In this document: positions 46,795 through 58,505 of the stretch, piece after piece
Layout: each line of letters begins with the position of its first letter
How positions within the stretch are numbered: the stretch's first letter is position 1
Source: Brachionus manjavacas
Taxonomy: Eukaryota; Rotifera; Eurotatoria; Ploima; Brachionidae
Length of the DNA stretch: 64,000 nucleotides
Reading direction: 5' to 3'
Assembly (NCBI GenBank): GCA_019054805.1
Contig: JAHQIY010000007.1
Span: 2,299,501-2,363,500, forward strand
The notes under the pieces: generated by a model
The model's input: the letters and a program-made list of their open reading frames with translations, nothing else
Database searches by the model: none
Told to the model about the DNA's origin: nothing
Program-made: the position numbers and the translations under genes

Positions 46795-48080
46795 ACGGGT
46801 GACAACATAAAATCAAGACGAACTTTAAAAGGCCATAACTTCTTTAATATTGATCAAAATAAAACGAAATTTTGAGAGAATAAAGCATTTTTATTCTAGT
46901 TTTTTTTATGCTTTTATCTTTTTTCAATAAGTCCAATTCTTCGAATATTATTGAGTCATTTGGATGTAGAGACCAAAAGGTTCTGTACGAGATTTTGGTC
47001 CATATTTCTTGTATAAAGTCGTATTTTATTCCTTAGTTCATTTATGTTTTTGCTCTCCAGCCATTCTCATACACTTTTCCCTTTAAAATGAACCAAAAAT
47101 CTTCAATCGGCCGTACTTCTGGCACATTTGCAGGGTTTTCGCATTTTTGCCTAAATTTGATATTTTGGTCAATCAAGTAGTCGACCACTGTATTGGCATA
47201 ATGAGAGCTCGCCAAGTCGGGCCAGAACTTATTGTTGCCGTCTGAATGATGCTTTTTAATAAATGGAATGACTCCTCGCTTTATAAAGTCTAAATAGACA
47301 GTTTGGTTGACTGTAAGTCCACTTTTTCGTATGATTGGCGCCGAAATACCCCTCTCAGAAATGACCAACCAAACAAGTAATTTCTGCTCAAATTTCTTAA
47401 CTGGGGTATATTTTGCACTTGTTGGTGTTGCAGCAATGTTACTCGAGTAAAATATATCATTTCCATTGATTTTACCATGACTGAGAGTGAAATAGGATTC
47501 ATCGTCTAAAATCTAGGAAATATTTTGATTTTTGAATACAAATTTCTACATTTAACTCTAGCTCCTTTTTTTTGCCTTTCGGTTCGGTCAGGGATTTTCA
47601 TCTGTTATTTCAAAAACTACATGTTAAATTTTGAGACCATTTGCTGGCTTATATCAAACTTTTTGGCTGCTTGAGGCTGACTGATTTTGTCTTTGTGGTC
47701 AAAAGCCTTTTTTAGCTTTTGAGTTGTACTTTAGTCATTTTTTTCGGTGTTTGATCAGATCCTTGTTTCCTTTCTGGTAAAAAATATTCAATACGTTTTA
47801 AAATTCGGTAAACAGTACTCCTTGGAATTTTTTCTGCTTTAAAATGCCTCACAGTGAATATCTTTCCAAGTGATCTATTTTCGTTAAAAAACACACGCGA
47901 ATTCTTAGGGCCTCTTCTTTAGATGAATTTATTTTGGTCGTTTTTAATTCAAATTGAATATTTTTTTTATGTGTTTAAAATTAAATTTACTATAAGAATA
48001 TGGAAAGAGATTTAAAAAAAAATTAAAATAGCATTGCAAATGATACCTAAAGTTCGTCTCGATTTTAAGTTGTCACCCGT
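46795..48080 (-). mobile_element. Tc1/mariner-type transposon (DD37E-like), decayed
   Basis: A 1,286-bp element with terminal inverted repeats ACGGGTGACAAC(A/T)TAAAATC, extending through (A/G)AGACGAACTTTA. The left end is 46795 and the right end 48080. The transposase lies on the minus strand, about 47900 to 47042, with several frameshifts. An N-terminal helix-turn-helix is readable (RSTVYRILKRIEYFLPE; ISQPQAAKKFDISQQMVSK). Then come DDESYFTLSHGKINGND, FWPDLASSHYANTV and PEVRPIEDFWFILKGK, and the frame ends GWRAKT. From the second Asp (WPD) to the Glu (PIE) there are 37 residues, the spacing of the ITmD37E group. An obvious TA duplication is missing on the right side (CA instead). Confidence 0.87.
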
Positions 48081-49190
48081 CATCATAATCAGATCTTAAT
48101 ATTTTTTGTTTAGTTAATTATTTATTTATTTATATTAAGTCTCATCGGCAAAATTAATATAAATATTTTTTCTTGAAATTAAAATAAGTTCTGTATGTGA
48201 AACAAGGAAAAGCAACCATTGTGGCACCAAGTTTTTAAGCTTAAATGTGTGAAAATTCTTAGGGAAGTGCATTTTTTATATTACAAAACTAATTCTTTGC
48301 TAATATTCTTACTTAAACTTTTTTTTTTAATTAATTGTCTTAAAAATAAGTTGTACCATTCACAAGATCTACTGTCTGATTGTATATTTAAACAAAAATT
48401 GAATCATGATGCAAATCTTTAATTATTCTTCGCTGCATGATCAGTCAGTATTCACAAAAATTATAATTATTTAATCTTCTACAATAAATAAAACTCTATT
48501 TTTTTTGAATTTTTTCTGCATGAATTTGTTCATTAAATTCTCCAACTTTTTTTAAAAAGCTTGAATAAATCTCAATGAAAAGACCTAAAGAACTTTCATA
48601 ATACAAATAATAAATTCTTCAAGTAATTCAAAACTTACACGCTATCAAAATTAGGAATTTCAATATGAATTCTTGTGCTAAAGACTCCGAAATTTTTAAC
48701 TTTTTGAGGATAAACAATTTGTTTCCTCCTTTCTAAAAAATTCATTCACTTTTTAAAAAAAAAAATTTTTTTTTATCATAAACGGTTAAAATTTTAATTA
48801 ATTTAATCAAAAATAACTCAAGTTAAAGTCCAGACTTGACTTTTAATTTTGACTAATCCGCATTAAAGAAACTTAACATTTAAAGTTGTAATCCTCTGAC
48901 AAGGGAATTTAACTAGACTAACAAAAATTAACACAAAATATCGTAAAATACTAAAAGTAAAAGATCAAGAAATTACGAAAATAATCGTAATCTGGCGTCA
49001 TACTTCGTTAAATTCGTAATATTAAACTTTTTAAATACTAAACTTTTACCAAAAACGATTCAAAAGTTTTCTTAAACTTCAATTTTTACTTTTACTATTT
49101 TACGTGAATAATGGTAAAATTTGGTCAAATCTTCGTGTGGAATCATGGAATAAGTTGAGAACTTTTTATTGATTTAAAGTAAAAATATTT
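48081..49190. other. Intergenic region upstream of the coiled-coil gene
   Basis: No ORF is supported. It presumably holds the promoter and possibly a non-coding first exon of the next gene. A TTTAG at 49188-49192 is a candidate acceptor directly before its first coding ATG. Confidence 0.35.
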
Positions 49191-49202
49191 AGATTGTATG
49201 AA

Positions 49203-52200
49203 ATGAGTATTCGTAATCTGGATTCAGATTTGGCGTTGTCGAACTTAAATGATCTATTCCATTTGCACCGTTATGACGATTGTGTTTTGTTCATAAACCG
49301 CCTCAATTATACATCTTTAAGGAAAGTCTTGACTCAGCTTCCAATAAAGCTCTATTTGTCTCGTTTACCTTATACCATAGAAGTATTCGAGGCCTTGTAT
49401 GCAAAAATATTTATCCATGATCCAGACTCCTTTCCGACTCGTCTACTTCAACCTGAGCGCTTAATTGACAAAATGGTCGCTTATTTCAGCTTAATAAATG
49501 ACCAAAAATCGATTGAGCCTATTGATGGTGACAAAATGCTAGACTCGTTCGAGAACGTGATCAGAATTATCTCTTATGTGCAGCCAAGTCTTTACACCAG
49601 ACTTCTTTTTTTCAAGTATGCTTGTGACCGAGCTTGTCTAAAATTCGAAAAAGAGCTCGATCAGTGTAAAAATTTGAAGTTTCCTGCGCTCAAAAACAGC
49701 AAGCTAAATTCATCAACAAGTGCCTTTTCGGTATCCAATTTGAATCAGTATTCAAACACCTTGGTCATCTCTAAATTATCAAATATGTCCACTTGTGAAA
49801 AAGTAAAAATTGAACTTGTGAACACTATCAACAAATGCCACAAGGCTTTACTCAAGCTAAATGGTTATATGAGCGATTTGAAAGCGGACAAAAATTTTAA
49901 ACATTTTAAAAAATCAAGTAGCATTGAAAGAACTAGCAGGACAACGAGCAAATCCAGCAAAGCCAGATCTGAATCCGTATTTAGTTTGAAAACAGACAGT
50001 CAAAAAGACACTGAGCTCTTTCAGCCTTTGAACAGCTCAACTTTTTGCCAAGATTACGTCCAAAATCGACTCTATTTGAACAAATCTTTAATGAACTCAA
50101 TAGAGCCTTTTCTTCAAACAGTGCGCGTTGAAAAGATGATGGACAATTTGATAGAAAAAATAAATTTGGATAAGGAAATATTGTTGGTATTTTCACATTT
50201 AAAACGCGAGGATACTTATTTGACTTCACTGGAACCTTTGCAGCCTTTGTTCAAGCGCTATTCGCTCGGATTTGAACGGTGCATTCAAATTTGGCGGAAA
50301 AAGTGCTCGGCTGATCAACTTTTGCTTTACAATAATCCATCTAATTACGACCAAGTTAAGCAACAGCTAGAAAATTCACTATTCGGAATCAATGAAGTGG
50401 TTGAGAGCACCCCTGCTAAATCTACTAGTAGCGTTAAGCGAAAAAATTTTATACTTAAAAGAAATTACTTGAATACTTTGTCAGCATCTTCAGATATCGC
50501 TGCTAAAATTGTCAATAGTATGGACACAATGACTGATTTGCTTAATTCAAATATTTCAATCAATTGCTACAATTTAGGAGATGATGCTAGTTTGGAGCCT
50601 GAAAATCAAAAATATTTTTCCGGTATTAATTTTTATATATTTAATTTTTTGATAGTATTCTTTTGAGACTTCTTGATATTTTTGAAGGTGCAAAATTTAA
50701 AATTGATATTTAGAAATTTTTGAGGTGTCTCAAACTAAATAAGCTAATTTAGAAAAAATGGTTTTGTGTAGTTCAGAACAAAACAGAACAAAGTGTAAAA
50801 ATATTGAACAATTTTTTTTGTAAGGGTTTAAAATTAGTTCTGTGAATGCAGCATGGTGCAACATTCAAAGTTACATCAAATGTAAAAGTCTGCTAAGTCT
50901 GCTTAACTGTGCAAGTTAAGCAGACTTTGATATTTGATGCAACTTTGAATGTTGCACTATGTTGCATTAACAAAACTAATTTTAAACCCTTAGAAAAAAA
51001 GTTATTCAATATTTTTACATTTTTTTCTGTTCTTTTTATCAATTTGTACTGAATTTCACAAAACCGAAAAAATTCTTTGGAAATTTGTTGTCTAAAAGTA
51101 GTAACTCGTAGTCTAAAAAATAATCAAGATCTCAGTTATTTAAGAAAACTATTAAAACTAAAGAAAATTAAGAATAATTGAATTTAAAAAAAAAATAACA
51201 TGCTATTTTTTGAATTTAAAAAAAATATTATTGACTATTAAACATAATCTGAAATTTTGGTGAACAAAAAGATGGGGTGATACTTTTTGTTAGCGAATCT
51301 TTTTCATAAATTAATACTCCTGATTTTCTGTTTTATACTACAAATTTTTGGTATCAATTCTTACATCGATTTTAACAATGAGCTTATTTTTTATATTAAA
51401 ATTTTTTTTGTTTCCTTTTCTTAGTAAGCAGAATACTCTTTCTTATCTGAAGCCCCTATAGCCGAATAGTTTGTGTGTAGTCATGCAGGCAGAGGATCCA
51501 GGGTTCAAAATCCGCTGAGGGTGAAAAAATCTTCAAAATATCTCTGCAATACGGTGCGAATGCTTAAACCTCTTTCATCATAAAAATAGGGGCACCAGTT
51601 TCGACTGGGTAATAACTGCAGTGTAGATGATCAACTCGATCCAGGAATATCTGTGTCAGATCGAAGGCGTTGCTCAAAAAGGTACATGAAAAGGAGATGA
51701 GCGCCTCCCCATTATCCACTTGAATAGAAAGGGAAAAATTATTTTTATTATTATCATTGAAATTTTTTAATAATCATTAAAGATTTTAATATTGTAATTT
51801 TTTCATTTGTTTTGAGTAAAATAGATTTTTTTATGAACAAAGAATAAATCTAGGTGTACAAACAAGCTAAAAAATAGTTGTTTTACCTATGAACTTTTTA
51901 AAAAAAAAATAAAAGCCTTTGGCCCGGACTTCTGAAAAATAAAAAGTCCAGACTTGTACTTGTCTTGAGATTTGTGACTTTTAAACAACTCGGATTTGTA
52001 ATCAGCAGTCATTATATATTGAAGAATTAGTAAATAATTATTGTTGTTAAAAAGTCATAAAATCAAAGTAAATTGACTTTGAAAAGACTTTAAGGTAACT
52101 TTTTTTTTTAACTTTTGTATAAGTCTGCAAATAATCAAAGAAATTATGAGATGATAGTCTCGTTTCCTAAATCGGGGTCTGACTTAGAGGCTTTAACCCT

Positions 52201-55200
52201 GAAACTTCAAAATTTTGGTCATTTTGGAAACAATTTTCAGAAATTTTGTAAGCTGAAGATTAAAATTGTAATATAATAAAAATTCTATTTAGCATTTTTT
52301 TTTTTTTAATTTAAATTCTTTCTTTTGATGGATCATAAAAAAATGTTTAAATCTTTAGACTACGACTTTTTTTTTGGTTTATTTAAAATTTTAATTTTTA
52401 AATTGCCAGTGCTTGAATCTAAAATCAATTTTTTTTTTGTAGACATTAGTTTTTACACCAATCCATCTGGTAACAGTACTCTACCATCGAAATTCAAGAC
52501 CAAGAAACGAACTTCGATTTTAAATAATAAAATTTTTCAAAATATAAGGCTAGAAGATGGTCAGAATGAAGAATTTGACGAAATCGATAAGCCAACACCA
52601 ATTTTAAAAAATTGCGAAGTCCAAACATGTCAAATGGTCACAGAAAATAAGGAAATAGATAAAAACGATTATTCAAAGCAAATTGAGATTTTGAGAGAAG
52701 AATTATCAAAAGCAAATGATAGAGTTAAAAATCTTGAATTATCCGAACAAAAATTAAAATCAAACTTGAATGAAAAAGAAAAAGAACTTGGTGAAAAGTT
52801 AAAAAAACCTCAAATGATTGATCATTATTCATCTACCCGTAGTTTACTAATGTCTGAATCAGAGAATAAGGAATCAATGGATTTACTTACCAATTTGATT
52901 AGTGAAGGCCATTCTCAGTCTAATAATTATCAGCATACACTAGATTTGATAAATTTTTACAATAATTTGAACACTAAATACCGTTACGAAGCGTACCAGT
53001 CTTTGGACACCATGAATGATATGAAACCCATGACCGAGTTCAAAATCAAACTTCTTTTCTCAGTAGTTGTGGTAAATATTTCACAAATTAGTTTAACCAA
53101 TTTTAAACTTTATCCTGATAAACTTGTATTTGAGGTTAATTTTATTTAGTTTAAATTGAAAATTTAGACAAATACATGTAGACATTAGTGAAGTTAAAAT
53201 CAATAAGAAAAAAATGAAAAAATATAATTTTGATTATTTGATATTGTGATTTTTGTAGCTTTCTTTAATATTTTGGCCTATCTTAATTTTTTTGTTTAAT
53301 TAAAAAATAAGATATTTTTTTGACAAATACATATGTTTATCCTTTTCAGTGCCCGTATTTTAGCGGCTAAATGATGGACTGGACCGTTTCTTAACCATTA
53401 CACTATTTCTTAAAAAATAATTTAATAAATATAGTACGGTTTATTAAATAATATGGTTTATTTTTTTGTGTTTGAATTAAAATTTTTATCCAATGTTGAA
53501 ATAACATTTAAAAAGTGCGATGTTTCAAATATTTTTTTCAGTTTCAAAAAAAAAAAAAATTTAAGTTAATATAGCAAACATGAAAAACTTTGAGTTTTTT
53601 TTTTTGTAAAATTTTGAATTTGGGTTTGTGATGTGATGATCCTTAAAGATTATATTTGTAGTTTAAAAAATTTACCACGCTCTGTTTTGCATTTTTCATA
53701 AATTAAGTATTTGTTAAAATGCACCAAATGAAAGTAAATTATCACTTAAGTCAAAATTTTATAGGAAGAAAGCAAAGTTTTTCGGGTCTAGTCGCTTAGG
53801 TAAACTATGGTTCACCTGTTACTGGAACAATTCTTGTTCTCAGGTTTTATGAACTATTAGTTGACCTAATCTAAAAATTGTTCACCTAATTTAAAAAAGC
53901 TAATGTAATGATAAAAAATAATATAAAATAAATAATTAGATCGAAAATTTAAAGTTGGGCGGAAGGGAAATTTTGTGAAATAGATTAATCTATGTCTCCC
54001 AAAGTCAAACACTTAAAGGGTGAAAAATTAATTTTAATTTTCTTTAATTTTTTTTATTTCATGCTGAAAGGCAAAGATTTAAGTAAAGAGCGCATTTGGG
54101 TATTTGAGATTGTTGAAAGAGTAATACCAAGTCAACCAAGTCAGAGCAAATGCTATTTCTAAAGGGCACTTTGAAGTTTATGATCAATATTTGATGCTCA
54201 AAATGATCATACTTAGTTTTAATTATGAAATAAATAGTTACTTCTTAATAGAATTAACGCAGAAGTACATATTTGGATTTAACATACTTTGTAAAATTTA
54301 AAGCTAAATTCTGCAAAATTCTGCAAAAAATTATTCAATTAAAAATAGCATCTTTTAGATGGTGTCACTCTGCAATGAGCGTTTTGTTATTGCAGAAGTT
54401 ACCTTTAGATTTAACAAAAAATGTTACATCCAAAAATGAACCTCTGCATTAATTATATTAAGAAATAACAATTCAGTTCATAATTAAAACTAAGTATGAT
54501 CATTTTGACCATCAAAATTGATCATAAACTTCAAAATGACTTTCTAAAGCTCCTTCAAAAAAAAAACCAAAAAAAATTATTTACTAATTTTTATATCAGT
54601 TTCGACAATTAGGCATTCTATTAAATAGCTTTATTCAATTTGTTCACATAATCTAAAAATTGTTCGTCTATTTCTTGTTTTAACAAAAAAATTGGGTGAA
54701 TCAAAAGTTCACAAAACCTGAGAACAAGAATTTTCGGATAATAATTGAACTTTGGTTCACCTAACAGACTAGATCTAGTTCTTCAAGGATTGAATATAAA
54801 CTTTAATCAAATGAATTATTTATCCATTTTTTTTTATTCATTTTTTATTTTATTTTATATTATTTAACTTTTCTTTAGTTTTTTCATGTGTTTTTATTCT
54901 GAAGGAGCATTTACTCGACAAAAAATAAATAAATGATTTGATTACTAGTTAAAAAAGAATTTTCAATATTTTTTTTTCATATTTCCAAATAAAAATTAAA
55001 CTCATTCTATTTCACTAACGAGTTTAGTTTCAAATATGAAAATGCTTGCAATATTAACTTAAAATTATTTTTTTTTTGAAACTGAAAAAAATATTTGAAA
55101 TATCGCACTTTTTCAATGTTAGTTCAACTTTGGATACATTTTCTAATTGAAACACAAAAAATTAAACCACATCGAGTTTTCAATTTATTCGAACTATTTC

Positions 55201-56859
55201 TTCAAATAAAAAGCAATGAATTTATCTAATGTACTTAAGATGCAAAAAATGAATTTCTTTTTAAGTTGATTGATCATTATAAAATCTACAATTCAGCATA
55301 ACGTTGATCTACTGACATCGGCCAAATAAAAATTTCTTTATTAACAAAAAACTGTTTAAAATACCAAAATTAAGTTTAACCTCCAGTTATTATTTATTAT
55401 ATAAATATTTACAGTAGTGATTTGAAACAAGGATTTTACCAACAAAATTTTTCAATAATTCACAATATGATTTAATGACTATCGATGAATTAATTATTTA
55501 ATAAAAATTTAAAAATTAGCCTTTTTTTATAATGACTTTTCAAAGTTATACTAATTTTTTCAATTTCAACGTGGATTATGTGATCGACCCGAACACTTAT
55601 CTAAATTTTCACTAATTTTCGTGCTCAATTTAAAATTTTGAGTCCAAAAATTTTTTTTAACGATTTTCTAAAAAATTTATCAAGGAAATTCTATTAGAAT
55701 TACAAAAGAAATACAATTTTTCATTTCTCCAATTTCTTTATTATTTAATTTTTACGTATTTTAAATCTTATAGAGTTAATCAAAATTTATGAAATAAATT
55801 TTTATTTCAAATTTAATTTATCAATTTTTGTAGAATTTTTCAAATAAAAAAAGCATGAATAATTCTTAAATCTAGCCAAAAAATTTACCCACCTGAGCTT
55901 GGTAAATACATTAACGAAATGTGACTTTTGGGGAAATTGGACCTTTTCCCCAAAAGTAGGAACAAAAGTCTCCTAATTTCCCGGTTAATTTCAAATTTTT
56001 TTTTAAAAATCAAAAGGTGTTTTCTTCACAAGCAGTAAATCTTAGTTAGAAAAATTAATCTGAAAAAAGTATAAATGCATATTTGAATTTTATTCTGGTA
56101 TATTAAACAGTTTTGTAATTTGATAAAAAATGCTGTTATCGATCCTGTAGTAAAAATTTTATAAATTCAATAATTTTTTCTTATCAATATTAAATTTAGC
56201 TTTCGTATCGATATGTTAAAATCTACATCCGAGATCTAAAACGAAAAGTTAAAGTTATTTTGCAGATAAATGACCGAACAAGCAAAGATCGATCATTAAG
56301 CGTGAAAAGTCAGAATAGAAATCCAACAATAATCATTGAAAAATTTGAAGATAAAATTAAAACAGACCAAAAATCTAACCCCAGCCAAGTATTTTTTAAA
56401 GAAGAAAATCGTAGCAGAAAAAATTCCCAGCTTACGAAGATGAATAGATTTTCATCAATGTCAGGCTCCAATCAGTCAGATACCGATAGTTCATTCATGA
56501 TTATTGATCAAGCTATAAACAAATATCTTCAAATGGTATCATGGTCGAATTCCTTTGATCTTAGTCGAGTAATTAAGGAAGTGAAAGAACAATTATGGGG
56601 TACTTTACAAGAATATCCTCTAAAAGAATGCCAAGAATTGAACGACTATATAAATGAATCGGTTAAAACTGCTTGGGCTTTGGTAAATCACGATCCTGCT
56701 CTTAAATTGGATTATACAAGCACAAAGTTTGATTCAATATTACATGAACGTTCTCAGGGATCAAACAAAAAAAGTGATCAAATTATAAATTTTGTTTGGC
56801 CATCTCTAATTGATACCCAAGATAATAAGTGTGTTTCAAAAGGAATAGTTATAACATGA
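49203..56859 (+). CDS. Coiled-coil protein with MIEAP/SPATA18-like C-terminus, 3 exons, 902 aa
   Basis: Exons 49203-50622, 52443-53071 and 56200-56859 join in frame over two long introns (about 1.8 and 3.1 kb). The start is the first in-frame ATG (MSIRNLDSDLALSNLND); a TTTAG just upstream leaves open a 5' exon. Exon 1 encodes a helical N-terminal domain, then a Ser/Arg/Lys-rich linker (SSSIERTSRTTSKSSKARSE), then more helices. Exon 2 encodes an acidic segment and a coiled coil (IEILREELSKANDRVKNLEL..), then YRYEAYQSLDTMND and FKIKLLFSVVV. Exon 3 continues LSYRYVKIYIRDLKRKVKV, has a Ser-rich loop, then a compact C-terminal domain ending INFVWPSL..CVSKGIVIT. That ending resembles the end of mitochondria-eating protein ([20 protein letters not shown]), a mitochondrial quality-control factor. 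I base the family link on the C-terminus only; function here is not established. Confidence 0.75.
50760..51065. mobile_element. Foldback MITE with 8-bp target duplication (family F, copy 2)
   Basis: A 306-bp element in intron 1 of the coiled-coil gene. The ends GGTTTTGTG..CACAAAACC lead into two long inverted arms that share TGTAAAAATATTGAA, AAGGGTTTAAAATTAGTT, GTGCAACATTCAAAGTT and AGTCTGCTTAACT. It is flanked by GAAAAAAT on both sides (50752-50759 and 51066-51073). Its termini and an internal TTAGTTCTGTGAA block are shared with the element at 6384-6739, so both belong to one family. Confidence 0.82.
51452..51745 (+). mobile_element. tRNA-derived SINE, copy 4 (most complete)
   Basis: Lies in intron 1 of the coiled-coil gene. 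Head: GCCCCTATAGCCGAATAGTT (A-box region) then GGGTTCAAAATCC (B-box) at roughly 51500-51512. The body matches copies 1-3, and the tail GAATAGAAAGGGAAAAATTATT passes into TTATTATTAT. Head, body and tail are all in order, so this is the reference copy in the window. Confidence 0.82.
53787..54774. mobile_element. Long foldback element, 988 bp, in intron 2 of the coiled-coil gene
   Basis: Outer arms: TCTAGTCGCTTAGGT..ATTCTTGTTCTCAGGTTTT at 53787-53890 pairs with AAAACCTGAGAACAAGAAT..ACCTAACAGACTAGA ending at 54774. Inner arms also pair: ACTTTGAAGTTTATGATCAA near 54169 with TTGATCATAAACTTCAAAATG near 54516, and CATACTTAGTTTTAATTATGAA with its complement near 54478. The element therefore folds along most of its length. 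No transposase frame. Confidence 0.75.
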
Positions 56860-56896
56860 TTTTTAGTTAATTGGTTTTTAATTTTTGAGTTTTTTT

Positions 56897-56902
56897 AATA
56901 AA
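56897..56902 (+). terminator. Poly(A) signal AATAAA of the coiled-coil gene
   Basis: AATAAA about 40 nt past the stop codon at 56859. Confidence 0.5.
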
Positions 56903-56934
56903 ATAATTGAAAAGATTTTTCTTTGTTTTAGCAA

Positions 56935-57140
56935 ATCGCCCAGTCAATTAGTGTAGCTGGATGAGATCACCAGGCCTACGCCTCTCTTCAAGTGGGCACA
57001 AGCTTAGAGCCTCTCTTCTCTCGAGGTAGGGTTTTGATTTCAGTTCAGGTACCATTTTAGAAAATCTACGCTGAACTTTCTCGAGAACCTCGATATCTTT
57101 TCGTCGATACAGGCTCCTACTGCAAATTCCAGATGAGCAC
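56935..57140 (-). pseudogene. CR1/Jockey-like LINE fragment (C-terminal reverse-transcriptase end)
   Basis: The minus-strand frame from 57130 reads KDIEVLEKVQRRFSKMVPEL, then KPYLERREALSLCPLEERRR and PGDLIQLH. This is the conserved thumb region at the C-terminus of CR1/Jockey reverse transcriptases. The frame is intact over about 60 codons, so it is younger than the copy at 29430-30245, but only the end of the protein is present. Confidence 0.8.
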
Positions 57141-58078
57141 GAACAAATTAAACAAAAATTCGCCTCATTATTAAAAACTTATTATTTAAGCAAAAAGTTA
57201 ATAAACTTGTGAAAAATCTTTGAACTTTGAACATCCCTATTGAATTTGTTTTTCAAATTTTAAGGGGCATAATCTCTCTTGGAAAATTCAGTTTTGTATT
57301 ATTTTCAAAGCAAAATTGATTTTTTCTTTTCTATTTTTTTAGAAATCTTTCAATGATTAATGATTTTTGAAAATTTAGTACTCTGTTTTATGCTTATAAC
57401 ACCCTTAGAATTTAAAATGATTTTATTTCTATTGAGATAATCAATTTTAATTCTTCTTTTTAATTATTCAATAATGGGAGGCGCGCATTTTTTAGGTTTT
57501 CCAAAATATTGAAATTTCGATTTAATTTAAAAAAAATTTAATACCATTAATAAAGGCTTTTTTTTGTTTTGGTTTTCTTAAGAAAGAATAAATGGTTTTA
57601 TGGATCCAAGGCTAACGTGGCTTTAAAAATAAGAAAAATATTTTTAATTGTGGTACACTTTTAATCGGAATTCTTAAATTTTTATTTTACATTTTTCATT
57701 CTTAGTTTACGCTTTAACTTTAAAAATATTTCTAACTCAGAAAATTTCCTGATTTCTTGGATTTATATCATTTTATAAAATTTGGATCCCGAAAACATAC
57801 CCGAAAACTTTGCTTTAGATTTCTATCAAAAAAATTTAAAAAATTTCCTCTTCAGAAAGCAGTCCTCAACAAATAACAGGTTTGATTTTAGTTTGTCTAT
57901 ATTATTTAATATGTATTCTTAAAAGAATACCAGTAAACTTAGTCAAATAAGAAGTGAGATCTTCGTCGTGTAAATCGAATAAGCCTAATTATATTTATTA
58001 AAGTTCATTTTCTGAAATGAGCATAATTATTTTATATTTAAGAAAAAAGTTAAAATAAAAATTAGAAATAATGTTGAG
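57141..58078. other. AT-rich spacer
   Basis: No gene or repeat recognised between the LINE fragment and the short inverted-repeat element upstream of DNase II. Confidence 0.35.
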
Positions 58079-58252
58079 AAACGATGTGACGGTGGTATTG
58101 GCGGAGTAATTTTTTTTAGCTATTTAAGTGAAAAGGAATTTAATTGATTTTACCAAATAGTTACAAAATTAAGTTAAAAAAAAAAAAATTAGTTTTGAGA
58201 ACTTTATAGTTGATTTGAAGATGACACCGCTAATACCACCGCCACTCCGTTT
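58079..58252. mobile_element. Small MITE, 174 bp, about 30-bp terminal inverted repeats
   Basis: AAACGATGTGACGGTGGTAT plus TGGCGGAGT at the left is mirrored by the right end, which reads AAACGGAGTGGCGGTGGTAT plus TAGCGGTGT on the other strand. The ends are GC-richer than the interior. It lies 254 bp upstream of the DNase II ATG, so it could influence that promoter. Confidence 0.65.
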
Positions 58253-58505
58253 ACCAAAACTAGTTAGAAGTAGAAAATAAAATACTGAATTTTTAAAAAT
58301 ATAAAAATTGTTTAAATTTATAGTTTTTAAATTAATTAAGTGCTAATTTAATTTTAACCATACCATTTATTGATGCGAATAAAAAAAGAGTGCACACATA
58401 AAGATAGAAACTGATAAACTTGAAAATTGAAATTATTTAAAAAATTTAAAAAATTAGAATAAATCTTGCATGCTTAAAAAAAAATTCAAAATTAAAAAAA
58501 ATAAA

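Noticed and set aside
51452-51530. Possible genuine tRNA gene at the SINE head
   Set aside because: The A/B-box-like motifs are there, but no complete cloverleaf could be built, and the segment recurs fused to the same non-tRNA body elsewhere.
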